Assembly: GCF_021044425.1 (NCBI RefSeq)
Contig: NZ_JAJNEC010000004.1
Location: 868,001 to 932,000 of the forward strand
Direction of reading: 5' to 3'
Source of the DNA: Niabella pedocola
GTDB taxonomy: Bacteria; Bacteroidota; Bacteroidia; Chitinophagales; Chitinophagaceae
DNA: 64,000 bases
The position numbers were made by a program, and so were the translations under genes. Positions 1 through 9,781 of the stretch are shown here, piece after piece (the stretch's first letter is position 1; every line of letters begins with the position of its first letter). Below the pieces are notes generated by a model that was not told where the DNA came from, did not search any database, and saw only the letters and a list, made by a program, of their open reading frames with translations.

Positions 1-1867
1 TGAGGTTAAACGCCCTCAGTCCCGTAGGGCGCATCCCCAGCACGCCTTCAGTAAAAATGCGGCAATACAACCCGCTTTCTGCTGAAAGGTGCCGCTGATT
101 CCCTTCCGGATAGGCTTCTACGGCATAAGGCACATGCTCACCCAGCAAACGCCGCTCCGAGTAGTATTTCAAAAAGTCATAGGCTTTTGCCGTTTCTCCG
201 GCAGCAAATGCACCGCGTAGTCCATACAAAGTAGCACGATCCCAAAACGTGCTATTTCCGGCCAGTGAAGCAAGGCCATCTTCTGTCCATAAGCGGCTTG
301 AGAACAGCGCATCGATCGTTCCCTGCTTGCGATCGAACAGATCCATCACCAGCGGTGTTGCAATCCAGGCGCGCAGCGTATCATTCCCTTTATAATAGCG
401 ATAGGTTTTAAACCCTTCCACATCGGCGCCAAAATATTTTTCAATGTTTGCCCGCATTTGAGCAGCCTGGCCGGCATAAGCCTTTACCTGAGCTGCCGGT
501 TTACCCAATGCCTTCCCAAGCATTGCAGCCGATACCAGCCCGTCATAATACAGGCAGCTTGTGTTCAAATTTGCATTGCCGGAAGGAAACCGTCCCTCCA
601 GTTCATCCTTATTACTCCAGACCACGCCTTCATCATTGATCTTTCGCTTGCAGTACTCCAGGCACCATTCGATCAATGGCCATAGTACTTTTGCAGAATC
701 TATGCTGCCATTGGCCAGGGCAAAACGCCCGGCGCCATAGGCGATCATGGCCATATCACCACGATCTCCGGCGCCATGCCAGGTTCCTTTTCCTTCATTG
801 ATGATGGAGCTGGGAATGGGCTTATACTCCGGGTTCATATAGCCGGCAAATAAGCGGTAGGCGTTCATGGCAGATTTTGTTGCGATATCATCTCCCAGGA
901 ATGCAAAAAAAGGATTCACATATTCCGCCTGATCATTGGCCCATATAGCCGCGTAATAACGCAACCCGCCAGGTCCATGCATGAGTCCGCCCCGGGTATT
1001 GAAAATACTTTCCGTGCCTCTTATTTTTGCAAAATAAAACATGGTGTTCAGCACTTCATCCGGCGTTTCCAGCTGAAGCAGGGAGGTTATTTCATGCACC
1101 CGTTCTCTTCTCGCCTGCTCTTCCTTATCTAAATCCGCAATCACAACAGGCGTAGCATCACCTGCAAGCGCCTGGTAGCTGATCCCAAAGGCAACTGAAT
1201 CCCCCGGGTTAACCGTTTTCAATCCATCGTTCACCGTTGCTACTACAAAACGCAGCGGTCCCTCGCTGGCACGCTCGGCCGCCGGTCGTAGTTCACGGCG
1301 CATATACTCCATCTCTATTTTTGCCGGCTGACTGCCCTTATTGATAAATACCATTTTTTCAAGGCCCAATGCTTTGTCTGTTGAGGGGTAAAAGGATCTT
1401 CTCAATACGACTGTTCCACCACTACCAAGCACGCTCTCCATCGTAAGAATGCCATCAAACTTTACATTCATTGCTTTTTCAGGCTGGTCGTCCATGACCG
1501 TAGCGTTATAAACCCCTTTTTTCAGCAATTTATCATTTAACAGGATCCGGGGCAGGTTATCATCATCCACGCTGTACATCATGGAAGCGATAGTCCTTGC
1601 CGGCAGCAGCCGGAAAGAGGGAAACACAAAGGTTCTGACAAATCCCGGCTTTTTCATCTCGTCAACGCCATATTGCAGCCAGAAGGACACCTTTTCTCCG
1701 CTCATTTCAAGATGATCCTGATGCGGAAGGCGATCCGTAATTTTCCATTCAATGCTCCCCGGGGAATGCATCTTCCATCGGTTTGCGGTTTTATTATCGA
1801 TATGCGACTGCGCATTACCCGTTATATACTGGATCAAAACAAGGGACAGGATAAGCGTTTTTTTCAT
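1..1867 (-). CDS. Six-hairpin glycosidase-like secreted enzyme (3' end cut by window edge)
   Basis: The reading frame is open from an ATG at 1867 to the left edge, so at least 622 residues are present and the C-terminus is missing. It starts with a Sec signal peptide (MKKTLILSLVLIQY...GNAQS). Residues about 30-270 look like a beta-rich N-terminal domain. The rest is helical and rich in Trp and acidic residues (WANDQAEYVNPF, GEGKGTWHGAGDRGD-like, FPSGNANLNTSCLYYDG), as in (alpha/alpha)6-barrel glycosidases such as alpha-L-rhamnosidase-like enzymes. I infer a periplasmic or surface hydrolase acting on the glycan imported by the upstream SusC/SusD pair. The exact GH family is not assigned. A 273-bp gap separates it from the DUF4998 gene, so it may be the last gene of PUL 1 or have its own promoter. 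Confidence 0.7.
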   Translation of the reverse strand, partial: MKKTLILSLVLIQYITGNAQSHIDNKTANRWKMHSPGSIEWKITDRLPHQDHLEMSGEKVSFWLQYGVDEMKKPGFVRTFVFPSFRLLPARTIASMMYSVDDDNLPRILLNDKLLKKGVYNATVMDDQPEKAMNVKFDGILTMESVLGSGGTVVLRRSFYPSTDKALGLEKMVFINKGSQPAKIEMEYMRRELRPAAERASEGPLRFVVATVNDGLKTVNPGDSVAFGISYQALAGDATPVVIADLDKEEQARRERVHEITSLLQLETPDEVLNTMFYFAKIRGTESIFNTRGGLMHGPGGLRYYAAIWANDQAEYVNPFFAFLGDDIATKSAMNAYRLFAGYMNPEYKPIPSSIINEGKGTWHGAGDRGDMAMIAYGAGRFALANGSIDSAKVLWPLIEWCLEYCKRKINDEGVVWSNKDELEGRFPSGNANLNTSCLYYDGLVSAAMLGKALGKPAAQVKAYAGQAAQMRANIEKYFGADVEGFKTYRYYKGNDTLRAWIATPLVMDLFDRKQGTIDALFSSRLWTEDGLASLAGNSTFWDRATLYGLRGAFAAGETAKAYDFLKYYSERRLLGEHVPYAVEAYPEGNQRHLSAESGLYCRIFTEGVLGMRPTGLRAFNL

Positions 1868-2140
1868 GAAGGATCTCTTATTTAACGAATAAAATGCAAA
1901 CATCTTATATACCGGCTTATATGAACCGGCCGGATTTCTGAACAATGAATCTGCACAACTGCAATAATACCTTTTTAAAACAATGCGGTCTTTTAATAAA
2001 TCATCCAACTTATAAACAATTTCGGCAGATCTCAATGACACGCCCGCCGAACAAAGAGTAATGACATGAATGCCAAACAGCGGTGTATTCAACCGCTGCC
2101 TGACTTCCAAATCCAAATTGTCCTGCCTCTGTAATCATCT

Positions 2141-2881
2141 TTATGGTGTCACCGCTTTATAACTTGTATAAAATGTATCAATGGCCTCTTTACCAGGTAA
2201 AAATCCGGTGCGATAATTAAATGTTGCCCCCGGTTTATAATTATACAGGGTATCTGTATTAGAAAACCCCCTCGAGCGGCCCAGATTATCAAACCGCTCC
2301 GTAAGCAACAGCGTAGCCGGCTGTCCCCCGTCATTGGTATAGTTTACCTCCACAACCGCAGTTTGCTGAGCCGCACCAAACCATTCCAACCAAATATCTT
2401 TGCCATTGGGCGCTTTTTTTGCAGATTTTAACGACCGGTTAAAAATAGAGTTCGCGTAATTGTCTCCATAAGAAACCCCCGCAATCTCTGATTTTACGGA
2501 TGAATGCCCCTCATTGTCATAAGTATACACCTGGAAAGAATACAGTCCTTCATTCAAATTATTGACAACAACCTGTATCGTATCAATCTTCCCGGTTTTC
2601 TTTACCGGTACGGATAAAGAGTCGGCCCCGTTATTCCAGAAAACTTTACACAACGTAATTTTTGGATCCGAAACCAGCTCCCAACTCAATTTCACCCGGT
2701 TCCTGCCCGGATAAGCGGTTAAGCCTTCCACCCGTCCAGTATATACAATTTCGCCATCCTTTATAAAATCCTCATAATTACTGCTCATTTTCCCACAGGC
2801 GCCAGGCAGTAAAATGATAACCATCCATAGCCCAACAAAACAGACTATGCGAGCATATGTTTTTATCTTTTTCAATCGCAT
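2141..2881 (-). CDS. DUF4998-type PUL lipoprotein
   Basis: A 246-residue lipoprotein with signal sequence and lipobox (LLPGAC, Cys about 29), so it is probably anchored at the outer membrane. Two fibronectin-III-like beta domains follow. The signature stretch GRVEGLTAYPGRNRVKLSWE and the later VFWNN/VNNLNEGLYSFQVYTYD pattern are typical of DUF4998 proteins that accompany SusC/SusD pairs. The paralogue in PUL 3 (29758-30855) has the same N-terminal part but continues into a discoidin-like domain that is absent here. The gene lies 18 bp after the SusE-like gene in the same operon. A role as accessory glycan-binding surface lipoprotein is inferred from context. Confidence 0.75.
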   Translation of the reverse strand: MRLKKIKTYARIVCFVGLWMVIILLPGACGKMSSNYEDFIKDGEIVYTGRVEGLTAYPGRNRVKLSWELVSDPKITLCKVFWNNGADSLSVPVKKTGKIDTIQVVVNNLNEGLYSFQVYTYDNEGHSSVKSEIAGVSYGDNYANSIFNRSLKSAKKAPNGKDIWLEWFGAAQQTAVVEVNYTNDGGQPATLLLTERFDNLGRSRGFSNTDTLYNYKPGATFNYRTGFLPGKEAIDTFYTSYKAVTP

Positions 2882-2899
2882 CTTAATAATTTTTTGTTG

Positions 2900-4114
2900 T
2901 TATTTATTCTGCTGCCCCCAAAGTGTCAGTTCAAAAAGATGGAAAAATCCGGTAGCTCCGCCGATCGCATCCCAGCAATCAATATTTTTCCAGGCAATAT
3001 AACGCACTGCGGGAAGGCCTTCTTTAAACTCATATTCCTGGCCGGCATTCGCCACGTCAATATCTTCATTGCTATTCTGGCCGTTCGGCAGGCCTGATGG
3101 CTTTACCATGATCTGTCTGTCCAGTAATATCCAGCTATTTACATCCGAAGGTGTATTGGTACCCCAGATCTCCCATTCATGTGGATTTCCGTGTCCCCAT
3201 ACAAATCCGCCGTTGCGCTGCCAAATTTTATACCGGCTAAAATTTGCCTTTACACCAAGGTCAATCGGAATCCATATAGGCTGATCGACATTCTGTTTTG
3301 TATGAAACATAGACCCTGTATTCCCATCATACCAATTCTTCATCGGATAACTGCTGGAATAATCCACGGCCTCGATCATTTTAGCACCTGATTTCGGCAG
3401 CGGATCCCGCTGGGGAATCGGATACTTTTTACGGATATCCACAAACTTGGTTTTATCCAGCTGTTCTTCATAGATCGGCTTCAACTGGAAATCCATTGTA
3501 TCGGAAAGATTATTCCACCGATCGCGCACCACTAATCCAAACCGTTGCATTACAGAATCCTGCCCTCTCACCTTAAACAAACCACTATCGAGCGCCGTAT
3601 AACTGGCGTCGATCTGTTTCCACTCCTTTAATCCCTCATCCCATTTCAAGGCAATAATGACAACATTGGCTCTGTCATCATTTCTAAACTCAACCGAAAA
3701 ACCACCGAAAGAAGTTTTTGTAGTTAAAGAGTTACGCACTTTTAAAACAGGAGGAGTGAGCGGCTTAATTTTTACGACAACCGGCGACGAAACCTTTTCT
3801 GCGCGACTTACCGCATATATTTGTACATCATGCTCGTTGGTATCTCCAAAGCCTTCCAGCGTAATGGTATTTGCCAGGAATGAAGCCTTGGCTTCTTTTG
3901 TTTCGCCGTTCACCGTATATTCAGCTTTTACATACAGCAAATTTTTATTCGCCGGCAACGTATAGGAGATCTGTGCGCCGCCAGATGTATTCGTAACAGA
4001 CACGTCGCTAACGGGGTCCGGTGCAGACATATCTTTATCGATCGGCGTATTTTTTGCTTTTTGGCAGCTTGTAAAGGCCATAATAAATAATCCAATATGA
4101 AAAAGAGTCTTCAT
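2900..4114 (-). CDS. DUF4959/DUF5126/DUF5000-type SusE-like surface lipoprotein
   Basis: A 404-residue lipoprotein (MAFTSC lipobox). Its layout matches the three-part family found after SusD in many Bacteroidota PULs. There is an N-terminal Ig-like domain (about 30-125, APDPVSDVSVTNTSGGAQIS), a middle domain (about 130-225, ending VVRDRWNNLSD), and a C-terminal discoidin-like galactose-binding fold (about 260-400, with NWYDGNTGSMFHTKQ, WIPIDLG and EWEIWGTN). It is presumably a surface glycan-binding protein that helps the SusC/SusD pair capture polysaccharide. The gap to SusD is 27 bp. A close paralogue sits at the same place in PUL 3. Confidence 0.82.
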   Translation of the reverse strand: MKTLFHIGLFIMAFTSCQKAKNTPIDKDMSAPDPVSDVSVTNTSGGAQISYTLPANKNLLYVKAEYTVNGETKEAKASFLANTITLEGFGDTNEHDVQIYAVSRAEKVSSPVVVKIKPLTPPVLKVRNSLTTKTSFGGFSVEFRNDDRANVVIIALKWDEGLKEWKQIDASYTALDSGLFKVRGQDSVMQRFGLVVRDRWNNLSDTMDFQLKPIYEEQLDKTKFVDIRKKYPIPQRDPLPKSGAKMIEAVDYSSSYPMKNWYDGNTGSMFHTKQNVDQPIWIPIDLGVKANFSRYKIWQRNGGFVWGHGNPHEWEIWGTNTPSDVNSWILLDRQIMVKPSGLPNGQNSNEDIDVANAGQEYEFKEGLPAVRYIAWKNIDCWDAIGGATGFFHLFELTLWGQQNK

Positions 4115-4141
4115 TGTATTTTTTTTGATTATTGATCTGAT

Positions 4142-6076
4142 TTACCAGCCTGTATTTTGTACCAGGTTTTTGTTAATTCGTAGTTCACTGATCTGTATAG
4201 GCCAGAGGTAATTGCGCAGGTCGAACCGTTGATTAAACATCAGCATCGGGTTATAATAAGGTACGGCGTCCTTTTGCGTAATATCCCATCCCCTTATAGG
4301 TCCATTCAGTTCTACATGCGCAATTTTCCATCTCAGAAGATCCCAGAATCGCTGTCCCTCAAACATCAGTTCAATTCCCCGTTCCTGCTGGATAATTGCC
4401 CGCATCCCCTGTTTACTTTTAAACTTAACAGGATCTTTGGAATGCTGGCTCCAGGAATCTTCAACAGATTGCAGCCCTGCCCTGGCCCTAACCAGGTCAA
4501 CCCAGTGATAAACATCTGCTCCCGGCCCCTGTGCTTCATTCAGCGCCTCGGCATACAGCAGGTACAGATCCGACAACCGGAGCTCCGGCCAGGGATATTG
4601 CACCGTATTGCTGGTAATGTTTCCATCTGCAGCAACCGTTGTTTCAATATTAACCAATTTTTTAGGATAGTACCCTGTGATGGAGTAGTTACTGATTCCC
4701 TGCCGTGCGGCCGTTTCACCAGCACGGCCCTTTACATACAACAAACCAGTAGCGGCATAAACATTATAGTTATTGATCCAGTTGCCAAACCAGATACCCC
4801 GGTCAAAACCCAGTGAAGCATAAAACCGCGGCTCCCGGTCAAAATTAAGTTTTACCGTTTCCTGTCCCTTCGCAATATAATACTGGTCGGCATCTCCTGC
4901 GGTTCGCAAAGCAAACCGGTCGTTAAAGTCCCATTCCGGATCTTCGGTAATGGGTACCCCGTTCTTCGAATAAAACAGCTCTGCCATTTTAATGGTAGGC
5001 GCGATAATGCTCTTTGCATTAGAAGTACTCGTAAAGGGCGCAAGGTTGGCCATGGAAAAACGCTGTATATCACCGGCACGGCTGTCTGTATTGGGCCAGA
5101 TCACTTCAGGATTATTGAATTTATTAGTTATTGCCGTACGAATATCCAGTTGCTTTTGTATGGTATCATTGATAATATACCCGGTATTTCCCGGAAATGT
5201 AGACAGGCTGTACCCGTTTGCAGTGCAAAACTCAATCGCATCTCTGCAGGCCTCCGCTGCACGCACCCATTTGGCCGGGTCCTCCGTTTGCGGGAACAGC
5301 GGTCTTCCCTTATTATCAATTAAAGAAGCATAACTCGTATTGCCATTAAATAATGGACTGGCTGCTGTAACGAGTACCTTGGCTTTCACCGCTTTCACGA
5401 TACACTTGGTGATTCTGCCCAGTTCAGCATTTTCTGTTCCTGAAATCCGGTCCGGCATAAGATCACTTGCAGCTGCCTGATCCAGGAGCGAAACAATGTA
5501 ATTTACACAGGAATCAACCGGCTCCCGGTACACTTTTACTTCTTCCGGTGAAGCTGAGATCGGAAGATTTTCCTTGGTTAATGGTATAGGGCCATACAGT
5601 CTGAAAAGGTAGAAATGATAATACGCCTTTAAAAATATTACTTCTGCCTTCCAACGCTCCCGTTCATATTCATTCAGATCGGGCACTTTGTCTACATTTT
5701 CCAAAAACGTATTGCATTTCCGGATAGCCTGAAACAGCGAGGTTCCGCGAGATGAGCCTGCCCAGAAATTGCCCAATGGATTATCTGCATTCTGCAGCCC
5801 CCTGGCAATATTATGATAGGTTGCATCCACATCCCTTATAGGATCCATGTACCACACTTCATCGCCGCTGTTAAACGCGGGGTTATCATTAAAAGAAGCA
5901 TCACCGGGGAGATAGGAAAAGCAGGAGAACAGGTAGCGTTCAGCAGAAGTCCGTAAGGTAAATGCACTTTCAATGGTTGCGATACTATCCGGCACCACAT
6001 TCAGGTATTTTTTACAGGCCGAAAACATACTTATTAACACCAATAAGACTGTTGTATTTTTAATAATTCTACGCAT
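4142..6076 (-). CDS. RagB/SusD family nutrient-uptake lipoprotein (PUL 1)
   Basis: A 644-residue SusD homologue: the surface lid that binds glycan over the SusC channel. The signal sequence ends in the lipobox MFSAC (Cys 21), followed by KKYLNVVPD. Helical TPR-like repeats fill the body. The C-terminal RagB/SusD signature includes YPWPELRLSDLYLLYAEALN and the ELMFEGQRFWDLLRWK motif. It lies 9 bp downstream of susC, the usual order. It is visibly paralogous to the PUL 3 SusD (KKYL-VPD-IATI start, FEGHRFWDLRRWK), so both pairs may recognise related glycans. Confidence 0.95.
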   Translation of the reverse strand: MRRIIKNTTVLLVLISMFSACKKYLNVVPDSIATIESAFTLRTSAERYLFSCFSYLPGDASFNDNPAFNSGDEVWYMDPIRDVDATYHNIARGLQNADNPLGNFWAGSSRGTSLFQAIRKCNTFLENVDKVPDLNEYERERWKAEVIFLKAYYHFYLFRLYGPIPLTKENLPISASPEEVKVYREPVDSCVNYIVSLLDQAAASDLMPDRISGTENAELGRITKCIVKAVKAKVLVTAASPLFNGNTSYASLIDNKGRPLFPQTEDPAKWVRAAEACRDAIEFCTANGYSLSTFPGNTGYIINDTIQKQLDIRTAITNKFNNPEVIWPNTDSRAGDIQRFSMANLAPFTSTSNAKSIIAPTIKMAELFYSKNGVPITEDPEWDFNDRFALRTAGDADQYYIAKGQETVKLNFDREPRFYASLGFDRGIWFGNWINNYNVYAATGLLYVKGRAGETAARQGISNYSITGYYPKKLVNIETTVAADGNITSNTVQYPWPELRLSDLYLLYAEALNEAQGPGADVYHWVDLVRARAGLQSVEDSWSQHSKDPVKFKSKQGMRAIIQQERGIELMFEGQRFWDLLRWKIAHVELNGPIRGWDITQKDAVPYYNPMLMFNQRFDLRNYLWPIQISELRINKNLVQNTGW

Positions 6077-6085
6077 ACAAAAATT

Positions 6086-9000
6086 TTAAAATGAAGCATC
6101 AATACCAATAGTAAAAGTTTTCTGCAAAGGATATCTCAATCCATCACCGCCCATTTCCACATCCCACAGGTCAAACTTGCTAAAGGTGAAAAGATTTCCG
6201 CCGGTAAAATAAATCTTCAGTTTTGTCATCTTTATTTTGTTGGACAAACGTGAAGGAACCGTGTAGGCGCCCTGCAATTGCTTTAAGCGGAGAAAAGACC
6301 CATCGCGCATAAACCAGGTGCTGGACTGGTTATTATTGGAATTAGTGGTGTAGCTTAACCTGGGCCACAATGCATAAAGATTCCGGTTATCTTCAGACCA
6401 ATGATCGTCGGCATAGGCCTTCAGCAGCTGGTTTTTTAACTGCACATCAGCAGGCGCCGGATCATCGGAACCATACCTATAGGATATGAATGGCGCTGTA
6501 GACTGCGGATTGATCCAAAAGGAGCTTCTGGCAGAACCCTGTGCAAAAAATGAAAATTCAAAATTTTTATAGTTACCAGACAACCCAAAGCCATACACAA
6601 TTTCCGGCGCTGTAGGAAATCCAATAGGTACCATATCATTTTGATTGATGACGCCATCACCGCTTACATCCCGGAATTTGATGTCGCCACCACGGGTTAC
6701 GGTACTCCCGAAAACCTGGCTGGGAGAGCTTCTAACCTCTTCATCATCTACAAAAAGGCGTTCGGCAATATAGCCCCAGCTCTGGTTAACCGGCTGCCCC
6801 TTTCGGTATAACCACGGATAAGGGTATTCGGGTTCTTCGTATGCTTCAAACCGGTTCTTTGCATAGGTAAAATTGCCTATAAACTGTAACCCCAGATCAT
6901 TGGTTACTTTTTGGTTATAATTCATATTGATATCAATAGACCGCGACCGTGCTTCTCCCACATTGGCCTTGGGAGTTGCTCCTTCAAGCCCCATAGACAG
7001 CGGTATTGATGCCCGGTCCATTAAAATATTATACCGGTGCTCAATAAAATATTCTGCAGTGATATCCAATTTACGGAAAAGGGTTGCCTCTAGTCCAAAT
7101 GTTGAATTCCGGGCCGTTTCCCAGGTAATTTCGCTGTTGTTATAGCGGGACACAGAAATACCATTTCTCGTGTAGCCGCCATCGGTACCAAAACTGAACT
7201 TATACGCATCGTCATTCATGTTTACATTGGAAAGATAGAAGAAGCGATCGGAAGCACTTCCGATTTCGTCATTTCCACCCAAACCGATGTTCGCCCGTAA
7301 CCGGAGTTTAGAAAAAACATTCCGGAGCGGCGCAAAGAATGCTTCGTTGGAAACCGCCCACGCTACTCCAATGGACGGAAAAAAGCCGAACCGGTGCGTT
7401 TTATCAAAACGCTCAGACCCATTATAGGCAAAATTCAGCTCTGTATAGTAACGACTGTCATAAGAATAAGTACCACGGCCACCCAATGTAATATTGCGCT
7501 TGGGAAGCGAACGCTGCAAGGTGGTTTCGTTTCCATTGGCATCATTCTGAATAATAAATAGTGCCATCCCTGTTACATTATGTTTTCCGAAGGTTCTGTT
7601 ATAGTTAGATGCCAGTTCTCCACGGAATGTTGACAGCACGCTCTTACTTCCCGGTACAAAATCAATATAATCGGAACCCGTTTCCGCATTCAGATCCCGC
7701 AGGATAAAGCTGTTTGAAAATTTATCATAACTGGCGGGGGTTACATAAAAGGGTTTATAGGCCCTGGTAACCGTAAAGTTGGCCCTGCGGTTGGTGGTCA
7801 TCATTCCGCGCAAGGACAATCCAGGCGTTATGATGGAAGAAAGATCCTGGTTCAGCTCAATCTGAGAGCCCATTAAAGAGTTGGAGTATTGTTTATACCC
7901 CCTTGTCATATCGGCATAAGGATTAAAATAATTACCTGTTTCAGCATTCCCGAAAAGTATATGGTTTACAAACCGGTGCGTTGAGTCCGGCTGATAGTAA
8001 GGCCGGAACAATACAGGGCTGGTACGCATAATATTCATGTACATGGCCGCTCCAGACGTGATCGGGCCGGTATAGCCGTCAAAGGTTCCAAAAAGCCGCA
8101 CCATTGCTGAAGTGGTTTTGGTTACTTTAAGATTTACATTTGAGCGGATGGTATAGGTCTTCAGGCTGATATTTGTATTGAAATTATTGCGATGATCAAC
8201 CTTCAGGTTACCATGATCTTGGTTCATTGATCCGGCGATATAATAAGTGGCCACACCACCACCGCCACTTAAGTTCATATTCAGGCGCTGGTTATTGGTG
8301 TTTTTGGTCAGCATTTCATTCTGCCAGTCAACTGTAGGAAACATTTCGGGGTTTATGCCGGAAATCGTATTGTCAATTTTACTTTGAGAATACGGCAATA
8401 TCCCCAGTGGGTTTCTCGTTAACACCGCTTCATTTTCCAATTTCATATAGGTTATCGGATCCGAAATTTGCACCATTTTTGTAGGCGTTGATATTGAATT
8501 TTCAAATCGTATATTGATTTTTGCACGTCCCTCCTTTCCCTCTTTGGTTGTAATAAGAATTACACCGTTAGCACCCCGTGAGCCATAGAGCGCATTGGCC
8601 GTGGCATCTTTCATGATCGAGAAGCTTGCAATATCATCCACATTTAAGCGGGCCAGTTCCGTTGTGGTATATTCCATACCATCGATCAGAATCAGCGGAT
8701 CTTTTTTATATCCGAAAGTAGTAGCACCCCGTACAAAAAATTCCGCATTATCTGCACCCGGTTCACCGGAGCGCTGATAAGCAATAATACCGGCCACTCT
8801 TCCGGCCAGGGCCTGTGTAAGGTTACTCGAAGGGATCTTAAGATCCTCCGGCCTGACGGTAGTTACAGAACCGATAACCGATGACTTCTTTTGTGTACCA
8901 AAAGCTACAACAACGATTTCGTCCATCTTACTATGCGACACTTTTAAAGAGACATCGATCACCGATTGCCCCTTTACCGGCAGCTCAACGGCTGTGTAGC

Positions 9001-9277
9001 CGCTCATTTCAAAAACAAGCACGGAATTTTCACCGGGCACATCCAGTATGTATTTTCCATTTGCATCCGTTGTGGTTCCAATAGCTGTTTGGTCCTTTAC
9101 ATAAACGGTTGCTCCAAATAACACACCGGAAGAATCCGTTACAGTTCCCCGGACCTCCTTTTTACTTTTACTTGCCGCCTTTTGTTCCTGTGTATTTCCG
9201 GCAAGCGGCACAAGAAAGAAGGCTCCCAATAAAACAACAAGCAGGCAGATTTCTTTTTTGATTTTTAACCAATTCAT
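6086..9277 (-). CDS. SusC/RagA TonB-dependent outer-membrane transporter (PUL 1)
   Basis: About 1063 residues. I start at the ATG at 9277 (MNWLKIKKEIC); the open frame begins two codons earlier with TTG. After a signal peptide come a carboxypeptidase-regulatory-like domain (about 40-120, VRGTVTDSSG...GATVYVKD), a TonB plug (about 125-235, with IVVVAFGTQKKSSVIGSV, LIDGMEY and GSRGANGVILITT), and a beta-barrel ending in Phe. It imports glycan fragments across the outer membrane with SusD. It has no STN domain, unlike the other two full SusC proteins here, which fits control by the divergent AraC gene rather than a sigma/FecR cascade. Its plug is very similar to that of PUL 3. Confidence 0.96.
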   Translation of the reverse strand: MNWLKIKKEICLLVVLLGAFFLVPLAGNTQEQKAASKSKKEVRGTVTDSSGVLFGATVYVKDQTAIGTTTDANGKYILDVPGENSVLVFEMSGYTAVELPVKGQSVIDVSLKVSHSKMDEIVVVAFGTQKKSSVIGSVTTVRPEDLKIPSSNLTQALAGRVAGIIAYQRSGEPGADNAEFFVRGATTFGYKKDPLILIDGMEYTTTELARLNVDDIASFSIMKDATANALYGSRGANGVILITTKEGKEGRAKINIRFENSISTPTKMVQISDPITYMKLENEAVLTRNPLGILPYSQSKIDNTISGINPEMFPTVDWQNEMLTKNTNNQRLNMNLSGGGGVATYYIAGSMNQDHGNLKVDHRNNFNTNISLKTYTIRSNVNLKVTKTTSAMVRLFGTFDGYTGPITSGAAMYMNIMRTSPVLFRPYYQPDSTHRFVNHILFGNAETGNYFNPYADMTRGYKQYSNSLMGSQIELNQDLSSIITPGLSLRGMMTTNRRANFTVTRAYKPFYVTPASYDKFSNSFILRDLNAETGSDYIDFVPGSKSVLSTFRGELASNYNRTFGKHNVTGMALFIIQNDANGNETTLQRSLPKRNITLGGRGTYSYDSRYYTELNFAYNGSERFDKTHRFGFFPSIGVAWAVSNEAFFAPLRNVFSKLRLRANIGLGGNDEIGSASDRFFYLSNVNMNDDAYKFSFGTDGGYTRNGISVSRYNNSEITWETARNSTFGLEATLFRKLDITAEYFIEHRYNILMDRASIPLSMGLEGATPKANVGEARSRSIDINMNYNQKVTNDLGLQFIGNFTYAKNRFEAYEEPEYPYPWLYRKGQPVNQSWGYIAERLFVDDEEVRSSPSQVFGSTVTRGGDIKFRDVSGDGVINQNDMVPIGFPTAPEIVYGFGLSGNYKNFEFSFFAQGSARSSFWINPQSTAPFISYRYGSDDPAPADVQLKNQLLKAYADDHWSEDNRNLYALWPRLSYTTNSNNNQSSTWFMRDGSFLRLKQLQGAYTVPSRLSNKIKMTKLKIYFTGGNLFTFSKFDLWDVEMGGDGLRYPLQKTFTIGIDASF

Positions 9278-9437
9278 AAACAATTAAATAAAATAATAAA
9301 TGATCAGCAATTCATAAAACGAAGATTGATCTTAGCAGGATGGCAAACTGGTAGTTCTCAACAAACTCGTTTTAGCTTTAATTTGGACATATGCAATCGA
9401 CAGCAATATTAGAATGCAAAAACGGCCGGGCAATTCG

Positions 9438-9468
9438 TTATATTAACAAGTTGCTAAACAATCTTAAC
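9438..9468. promoter_or_regulatory. Candidate AraC operator, copy 1
   Basis: TTATATTA, 8 variable bases, CTAAACAAT, then n-TTA-n-C. It aligns without gaps to 24472-24502 at 24 of 31 positions by hand count. Both copies lie between an araC paralogue and the divergent gene it probably controls. A binding site for the paralogous regulators is inferred. Confidence 0.45.
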
Positions 9469-9627
9469 ATATATATCAAATCAGAATAACCGCACCATCA
9501 AAATAAAGTGGTTTAACCAGGCAACGCGGATCAAAGCACTTTCACTCAACCGGATTCCTGTAATACGAAGGGTTATATAATACACTACGGCCACATTATC
9601 CCTACCCATTGCGGCGGCCCTGGAAAC

Positions 9628-9646
9628 AGCCAGGCGGGGCCTGGCT
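9628..9646. other. Perfect short hairpin in the susC/araC gap
   Basis: AGCCAGGC-GGG-GCCTGGCT forms an 8-bp perfect stem in a locally GC-rich patch, about 136 bp upstream of araC. There is no T-tract on either side, so a classical terminator is unlikely. It could be a leader hairpin or a protein-binding palindrome. Confidence 0.35.
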
Positions 9647-9781
9647 TTGAAGCCCGGGGGCGTACCCGATACCCGTCTATTTTACGCAAACGATTGCATA
9701 ACATTATTTTTATACAGCATTTGATAACTGTACTTTTATTGTATTGCTTTTGTACTGATTGCTTGATAAAAACATCTTGAT

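Larger units (their letters stand above)
9278..9781. promoter_or_regulatory. Divergent intergenic region between PUL 1 susC and araC
   Basis: This 504-bp gap lies between two outward-facing genes and must hold both promoters. I found no exact TTTG-N19-TAnnTTTG match on either strand. The section at 9400-9520 is AT-rich and contains the element shared with the second araC locus (9438-9468). The section at 9595-9670 is GC-rich and contains a perfect hairpin (9628-9646). No convincing small gene was seen. Confidence 0.6.

Noticed and set aside
4229..4816. Plus-strand open frame of 195 codons
   Set aside because: Antisense to the PUL 1 susD, with no family features.
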